Positions 57,701-64,000 of a stretch of 64,000 nucleotides of DNA are shown piece by piece (within the stretch, counting starts at the first letter, position 1; each line of letters opens with the position of its first letter). Source of the DNA: Trachelipus rathkii. Taxonomy: Eukaryota > Arthropoda > Malacostraca > Isopoda > Trachelipodidae. The notes below the pieces were generated by a model. That model had not been told where the DNA came from and made no database searches. It saw only the letters and a list, made by a program, of their open reading frames with translations. The stretch lies in NCBI GenBank assembly GCA_015478945.1, contig JABUQX010100301.1:1-64000 (forward strand), read 5' to 3'. The translations under genes were made by a program, and so were the position numbers.

Positions 57701-59289
57701 CATTTCATTTGCTCATAAACTACTACTACTGAACCCTAAGAAATAATGCCCATTCCGCGTAACACACGACAAACCTTCACCCACTTATAATCACAATCAT
57801 AAATTAACATCTGTAATCCATAACCATTCAATCCAACCATAGTTCCATAAACGATTGGGATTAAACCACCAGTAAAGCAACTCTCAGCCATTGCATAGAG
57901 GCACACCGACAAATACAGTGATACCTATCAAATCTTACCTTTTTATACACTCATCTATCTCTACCATTTTCAAGGTTACATTGCTATCTTACTCACATCT
58001 TAACCCACCACAATCCCACAGTAAGAGTATCTATAAAACCTCTCACATAGTTCTTATATTAACAACAACATTGTGTTATAAACACAATATATCATATCCA
58101 GTAGTATTCGTAAAGCTTATGCCTAACATAATAAACTGATTTCTTCTACTTAATTTAACAGCTCTATATCAATAGCATCAAACTGAACTACACGGAGAGA
58201 AAGATATATTTGAGGACGAGATTCGGATAGTAGAGACAGAACCTTTGGCCCTTGGTCGTGATAGATAAAATGATACGGGTTATCTACTACGAAAGTAAAT
58301 ATACGTAGAATATCACGATGTAATTGAGTTCATGGATTTTTTGAGATGAAGTGAGGGACAGTCCAACTGCGGGTCCAGATCGATCTATATAGACTTTAGA
58401 AGTTAGGAGACTTTAGCGTACTGCGTCTTCTGTCAGAATAAGAAAAATCTTACCTTTTCAGCAAACTCAACCAATTACCGGGCTTTAATCTTACACTAAC
58501 ACAGTAACATTTAACTATAGAGAAATACATATAGTACTTGACAAGGTATAAAAATGTACTTTTATAGGATATTTATATTACAGTATTCTTAGAGGACTGA
58601 CAGAGGGAGGAAAGTATGTAACTAAGGGTACACCCAAGCTTGTATCTACGCTAGTATAGTAATGTTAGATGGAATAACTTCACAGTATATAGCGCGTAGA
58701 GATCATCTGGGGATGCATAGAAATAATGCAACAAAGTACTCAACTTACTCAACTATCTGGTTAGAGACTCATGTCCATAAAGAGTACATTAACGGTTGAC
58801 GATGTACGACCTAGTTATGTTCTTCCACTCACTATTAAGCTCGAGGGGTAATGAGTTTCATACTAGACTTTGTGACCTAATGTGTTTAACTGTTATGTTA
58901 GCGTGAAGACTTAACCTTAGTCAGGAATATACAGACGGTTATTGAACTTTCTATACAGTTTTACTATTCAATATATGGTCATCAGTATAGGTTATCAATC
59001 TTTAGGACTGACGTTGTTCACGTTGCGTGTAGAAGAAATCTTAGTAATTTAAAATATAAATGAGGGTTATCGATTCGACACTTAGGGGTCAAAAAGTTTT
59101 GTAACTGGATGGTGATTAAAAACGGGAATAAATTATGAGTCTCAGGAATAAACACAATGCAAAAATTTATGTTGAGATTGGTGGTTGTGATCAATTTATC
59201 AATGAGGGACAAATGGACTGGAAATTAGATAGTCCGGAAGGTTTTACTGCTATTAAAATTAGCAAATAATAAGAGGTTTTGGATTTCGC
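54776..59289. other. GC-rich patch, then AT-rich sequence, no gene assigned
   Basis: 54,776-54,930 is C/G-rich with repeated CCGAGACAT-like words. 55.8-57.2 kb contains a recurring ATCAGTAAAAT motif (55,863; 56,332; a variant near 57,128), in two cases followed by an AAACYTAAMCCATCA-like word, which suggests a degraded repeat. 57.3-58.1 kb is C-rich and A-rich with few G. Confidence 0.4.
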
Positions 59290-59760
59290 CTGGGCCTAGC
59301 AGGTGCAAAGTCCAAAAGGAAAAAAGTGGCATAATCTCGAGATGTCCCAGCACAGATAAAATCGATCGCTGTGTGGAACGTAAGTGAAAATGATCATAAG
59401 TTGTGGTAACAGGGGACAGAACGAGAATCGATATAACAACAACGTAAGCGACAAAGTGTAAATAAATAGAGAATGGTGTGAATATTGGCACAATGAAGCT
59501 TTTGTGAAGGGTGTAAAAGTGAATTGTTGTGCCACCACCTCATAAACAGGCGCAATTAGTAACAAGCTCAAACTCAGATGAGTTGCCGAGGTGCAATTAA
59601 CAAACGTAACCTATTCATACTTTTACCAAACATATCTCCAACATATTAACGGTAATTTTACATTGTCACGTCCGTCGCGGTCCCGTGAAAGCTCTAGGGT
59701 GGATTTCTCTGAACTGCGGCGACTATGTCAATATTAGCTAACTCAAAGAGAGTTTTTTAA
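59290..59760 (+). mobile_element. LINE fragment H: C-terminus and 3' UTR
   Basis: GTCCGTCGCGGTCCCGTGAA (from 59,671), then AGCTCTAGGGTGGATTTCTC and TGAACTGCGGCGAC, is the same UTR block as in fragments A, B and C. Upstream, GGCACAATGAAGCTTTTGTG and GCCACCACCT follow the order seen in B (GGGTTTTGTG..GCCACC). LAGAKSKRKKWHNL in one frame resembles the AGRPRKKWID-type motif before the C-terminus. It shows that the family also occurs in the otherwise unassigned 38-64 kb part. The coding portion is much decayed. The UTR call is firm, the protein part weaker. Confidence 0.7.
59608..59672 (+). repeat. Short direct repeat, copy 1
   Basis: TAACCTATTCATACTTTTAC, ATATCTCCAACATATTAACG and TAATTTTAC match 60,082-60,155. 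It lies immediately before the UTR block of LINE fragment H. Confidence 0.65.
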
Positions 59761-60081
59761 TCAATAACCAATGGGTAAGTTTAAATGTAAGCTTAATGCA
59801 CTCAGGACGTATGTCTTGTGTGTGACATAAGATGGTCCATCATAACTTGAAAAATAAGTTCGCCACCATAACAGGATATTGATTAGGTGTAGCCAATTAA
59901 ACTTGTGAAAGTTGCAGAATAAAATGTACATGAAAAACCAAACAAAAGCGCATGCGCTTGATATTGATCGCGATTAACGAGAAAATTAAACCCAATATAA
60001 TATAACATATATTAATATAAAAACGTTTCCACACTAACCAACAGTAAAGTAACATATATAACACTTCGTCTCAACAGTATA

Positions 60082-60155
60082 ACCTAATTCATACTTTTAT
60101 TCAAAACTATATCTCTTGAATTAATCAATGTTAATTTTATCACATTAACCTCGTA
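60082..60155 (+). repeat. Short direct repeat, copy 2
   Basis: TAACCTAATTCATACTTTTA, ACTATATCTCTTGAATTAAT and TTAATTTTATCAC; counterpart of 59,608-59,672, about 475 bases downstream. The following sequence resembles an AT-shifted LINE UTR only weakly. Confidence 0.6.
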
Positions 60156-61149
60156 ATATATTAATAACCATAAAAGTTTAGTGCATAATCATGTCTAATA
60201 TATCTATTATCTGACAAAGAAATAATAGCTGACTAGTATACAATGTTTTTCAATAACTTCTAGTAACTCACTTTAATACATAAAAATTCTCATATCTATA
60301 TAACCTCGTCTAAATATCAATCCTCACTATATATTATTACTAATACAGCGAATAATCGCAAACATAACCAAGTTTTTATACCACAAAACTGTAAATAAAG
60401 GATTTAAAGATGTTGTTGAGCGTGTACTACATATACATAAAAAATGTTATCTTTGTAAGTAATTAACTAGAGTTTAAAATTTTACTAGTTAAAACATCTT
60501 ACGAAATTTTATTAAAAGCAGTAAAATTCTCTAAATATATCAGTAAAATCAAAGCCACTCACATTATATATATATAGTATATATTACATATATATATAAG
60601 TAATATGATAATATATATATATACCCTGCAGTCCCCTTATATATACCGCTATATCCACTCACCTCAACCTACTATATTTCTGTGAATTCATATTTGAACT
60701 ATTTAGATTCAGGTTACATTAAATTTCTAAAGTATCATTATTTGGACAAACTATAAACTAATAAATAAACTAAAGTTCTTTAAATATAACCACCTACGAA
60801 TATATCATTAACCAACAAAGTTTTTTAGCCTCCATAATTAAAGCTAAACAAATGCATTAAACTGGAGTCAGTATACTAGGAATATTATAATTAGTACTAA
60901 ATAGACATAATAAACCATACTAACCTATGAACGCCTCGTTAAATTGAGTAAATTTTCAAAGGAGACCTTACCATCTACACACTCCACTGCAAAGATTCCG
61001 GCACTTTACACTATCAACGGGGTGAATTTATGTAGCGATACAACACGTTGCGTAACATCGATGTTAGCCATGCATGAAAAAGTGTTCTAACCCATATATA
61101 TAAACTTTTCGAAGCATATTAGTCAACATGGTATAAAGCCGTATTTACT

Positions 61150-61300
61150 TAACATAATAAATCCCTTAACCATCAGGTGACGCTAATTATCTAAATCAAA
61201 GTAATTAGTCCACAATCTTTTAGAACTAAAGAAATTGATACACTATCTTCATCAATAGTGTCACTCGTTATTCGCAGTTATAATCAATTATATATATTAG
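61150..61300 (+). repeat. Third partial copy of the same repeat
   Basis: ATTGATACACTATCTTCATC, AATAGTGTCACTCGTT and AGTTATAATCAATT match the reverse complement of 62,770-62,823 closely and 62,020-62,125 more loosely. Same orientation as the left arm, but without the GC-rich hairpin part. Confidence 0.7.
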
Positions 61301-61800
61301 TATCATTTGATCCTATCATGAATAAATAACAAGTAGATATTATAGTCAAATTCTTAGGTGAGCTAAAATGACTAACATTCTTACATACAAATAACTTAAC
61401 TATTAATAGGTATCTACGTTTTTCTAACTACAATATATAATATATACATTACTGACTGCATTGATGAATAATTTCTATAAATTGCTAATTAAATATTTAA
61501 ATATTTCCTTAGATCGTAGAAATACATCTTAATTTTACTCTTAACAACAAAATGATTATAGATCAATAACGTTTAAGGAAAATTATTAAATAAAAACAGA
61601 AGTGTTGAATAATATTTTTGATTTGGCTAAAATGTTCAAAAAGTATCTTGGCGAGCAGATGACCGTGCAAATCAAGTCACAAGTGTACCGCGGATATAAT
61701 GTACTATGAAGGCTTACGACAAGTTACAGTACATAAAGCCACTGGTTTGAGTAAAATGAGAGTCAACAACTACTCAGTTACTGATCCAAAAAATGTATCT

Positions 61801-62135
61801 TAAGTACCGGAGAGAGGCACGAAAATACAAAGAATGCCCGTCTTAGTCAGGGTTATTGTCACTGAAACCCAGCTGACTGATAAATGAGTGGAGATGTAAA
61901 GTATCGGTAAAGGTGATAGCACTAATCCTTTGGGCTTGAAGCCCTTAATGTAATTAGGTAATAATAGACGTCATTATCTAACTAATACAATATCCCTTAA
62001 AAAGTGATCAATTATATCAAAAAAGTATACTAGCTATCAATCGAACTTAATGTAAATTGACACTAATCTTCAAATATACATTAAAGTGTCAATACTGTAT
62101 TTGGGAGTATAACATCATAAATATTGTAACCTATA
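61801..62135 (+). repeat. Left arm of a hairpin-bearing inverted repeat
   Basis: Pairs with 62,745-63,005 read on minus. GAGAGAGGCACGAA (61,810-61,823) is exact against 62,976-62,989 reversed. Next come GATGTAA..CGGTA, CCTTTGGGCT..GCCCTTA, ATTATCTAAC, AAGTGATCAA, GAACTTA..AATTGACACTA, AAAGTGTCA and GAGTATAACATCA. The block around 61,927-61,943 can itself fold (GGGCTTGAAGCCC). Confidence 0.78.
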
Positions 62136-62339
62136 TGTAAATAAAACGTAAGACTAATTATAGCAAAATTCTAGGTATATGTACTAAAACTGACATGCAC
62201 TTATCAATACAAAACATCATTACTCCTAGACATTATTTTAAAACTGTATTCTAACACATCAATTATATACGTCAGGTTAACTAACAGTCTTAAATTATAT
62301 TACTTACCACAAACTCTACATTCAAACTATATCCGATAT

Positions 62340-62510
62340 GAGAGGGGTCGTATGCCTTCAAGCCCTTCGGGCTGAGGCTCACAGAGCTACCGCTTTACAT
62401 ACTATCCTTGGGGGTGTCTACCCTCCATCTTCAAAGATCACACCCTATTTCAGGGGGCGTCTCATCTTTCCCTGGGGTTTTAATCTCGGGAGGTGGTGTG
62501 TTGCTTATTA
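62340..62510 (+). repeat. Fourth, GC-rich relative with hairpin AGCCC-TTC-GGGCT
   Basis: The hairpin at 62,361-62,373 is followed by GAGCTACCGCTTTACAT, like CCCTACCGTTACAT after the hairpin at 62,907. Later it has CCTGGGGTTTTAATCTC against CTCTGGGGTGATCTCC. It lies inside the loop between the two arms. Confidence 0.5.
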
Positions 62511-62744
62511 GATTACTCTTTGGTTAATTGAAACCTATGTATCTTTCAACTGATATTTAAGCTATGTTATGTTAATAAAACCTCTATTTAGAATAATTAT
62601 AGTGTGAGATTAACACTGATTTGGTAGAGAAATGATTTGAGTTTTTGTAAGATATTACTGTGTTCCCTGACGATGATGGTTAGAAACGTAATCCTAGGTT
62701 AAGTTTTTGTGCATGAGTGATGTCAGGTTTGCCTGAATTTTCGC

Positions 62745-63005
62745 TAAATGTCTACGTTTATTCATGGGTCAATTGATGTTATACTCAAAAACGAGTGACA
62801 CTTTGATGAAGATAGTGTCAATTCATAGTTCGAGATGCTGGTATCTTTGATAGATTGATCACTTTGTTAAGGATTTTGTTAGATAATAGGGTAGTTACTG
62901 TTACATAAGGGCTCAGCCCAAAGGAACTGTGCCCTACCGTTACATCCCCTTCACGGGTACTGACCGAATCGGGTCTTCGTGCCTCTCTCTGGGGTGATCT
63001 CCAAG
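62745..63005 (-). repeat. Right arm of the hairpin-bearing inverted repeat
   Basis: Reverse counterpart of 61,801-62,135, separated by about 610 bases. Its hairpin (AAGGGCTCAGCCCAAAGG, 62,907-62,924) sits at the equivalent position. Confidence 0.78.
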
Positions 63006-64000
63006 TAGTGTTAACAGTACATTACAGTTGCTATCAAATCGCCTCTGATATATGCACGTGTTGCCTATGACAATGCTGAAAATAAGATTGTTGATCTGAC
63101 TATTGCTTTATAACTCTACCTTTATTATGTATAAGATTTTTACTTTTTTGTTGTTACTGACGTCTCGGTGCCTCGTTCACGCCACCCCTTCTAGCGTGCA
63201 TGCCTCTATCGTCACTGGAATTCTTGTGATAAACATGTATTTTCATTTGTTGTTCTCAACATTATAAAGAGATAAACAATGTTTAGTTTTGCCTTCGAAG
63301 ATGCATAATTTTTAACAATTGCTCTGCTAGAGTCCTAACTTGGGCCTTTTCATCACAAGTAAGCTGGGAAGGATACTATGACTATGGGTTTTGCTCCTAG
63401 AACTCGAATTTTTATAACTCCTGCATGGTGAAAACCAGTCTTTATCTGCACTGTTGTTATAATGATAAGGGCTCCGTTTAATTTCGCTACCTAGGTATTT
63501 GTGCTACTGTGATGTGTTCTGCGCAATACCTATTTGGATTGAGGGGGGGAGATTGGTCATTGTTAGGGTTATTGTTAGATATACGTGGGGTTTGGAGAGC
63601 CGGGTTGTCCGGTCATACACCTCATCATTTTCCTCTCTAGTGGGATAAAGGAGAGTTTTGGAAGTCGTTAAAGCCTAAAAACCTAATAAAATCTATCCCC
63701 TCTTAATTTTGCAACTTCGTCATTGATCGTCCCTCATGTCTCTTGCGACGTTGACCCTCTAGCTTGGGGGCAATTATCTTCTTTTCCCATAGGTTACTAC
63801 AGCGGCGGATTGACCTCTGGTGTGAATTCATGTTGTGCATCCGTCATCTCCAGTGGGAATTTCTTTACTATACCGCTTGAATTGGTGCGTCGCCCTCGGT
63901 ACTTGCACATGGGGTAGACCTATTTGCATCTAGCATTAAATATATTGCTTGAGCATTGAAAAACCCCGCTCCCACAGGATATGGTTTTCCGTAGGTTTTC
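63006..64000. other. Unassigned sequence at window end
   Basis: Moderate GC. A 64-codon plus frame (63,723-63,917) is unrecognised. No repeat was matched. Confidence 0.4.

Noticed and set aside
57350..58140. Possible minus-strand reverse transcriptase in C-rich sequence
   Set aside because: Translated pieces contain no reverse-transcriptase block that aligns with the LINE family found elsewhere in the window.
1..64000. CRISPR arrays, bacterial operons, rRNA genes, telomeric repeats, viral genes
   Set aside because: No regularly spaced direct repeats with unique spacers, no prokaryotic gene layout, no rRNA-like conserved blocks, no TTAGG/TTAGGG arrays and no recognised viral protein were seen.

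Overview
This window looks like repeat-rich nuclear DNA of an animal, most likely an arthropod and plausibly a decapod crustacean. The host signal is three minus-strand exons of CAND1 (cullin-associated NEDD8-dissociated protein 1), bounded by recognisable splice signals. The rest is long (TA)n arrays, a large GAGT/GT microsatellite, decayed hAT transposons and many fragments of one non-LTR retrotransposon (LINE) family. The crustacean assignment is inference from the style of LINE and the load of simple repeats. No bacterial, organellar, CRISPR or rRNA features were seen.

Layout. 0-7.5 kb: TA arrays, a broken unassigned minus-strand coding remnant (2.4-3.0 kb), a tRNA-derived SINE-like head (about 3.9-4.0 kb), and a decayed TTF/DUF4371-type hAT transposase whose N-terminal and central part lies on minus (4.7-5.9 kb) while its C-terminal part lies on plus (6.3-7.0 kb). 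7.5-13 kb: an old ~0.8 kb direct repeat pair and short repeats that adjoin TA arrays. 14.7-16.9 kb: a compound (GAAT)n-(GAGT)n-(GT)n microsatellite. 17.9-18.95 kb: a second hAT transposase on minus. 19.6-26.8 kb: imperfect, strongly C-over-G-skewed TA tracts around unassigned islands, plus a direct repeat pair around a 142-codon open frame.

26.9-38.3 kb is the CAND1 segment. Exons lie at 38.1-38.3, 29.9-30.2 and 26.9-27.1 kb on minus and encode consecutive parts of the HEAT-repeat array. The 7.9 kb first intron holds a plus-strand LINE fragment, a 1-kb-arm inverted repeat, a minus-strand LINE with most of its reverse transcriptase, a second plus-strand LINE 3' end, and four TA arrays. The 2.8 kb second intron holds two LINE fragments in head-to-head orientation. 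Exons 1 and 3 read cleanly. Exon 2 is recognisable but carries several apparent 1-base indels, which suggests either consensus errors or a decayed copy.

38.3-64 kb contains almost no long TA arrays and no gene I can assign. It holds a LINE 3' end (about 59.3-59.8 kb), a neighbouring AT-drifted repeat, and near 61-63 kb a previously unrecognised family of short GC-rich hairpin repeats, two copies of which form an inverted repeat. Other CAND1 exons were looked for by eye on both sides and not found. Indels in nearly every recognisable coding remnant mean that consensus accuracy limits all calls here.
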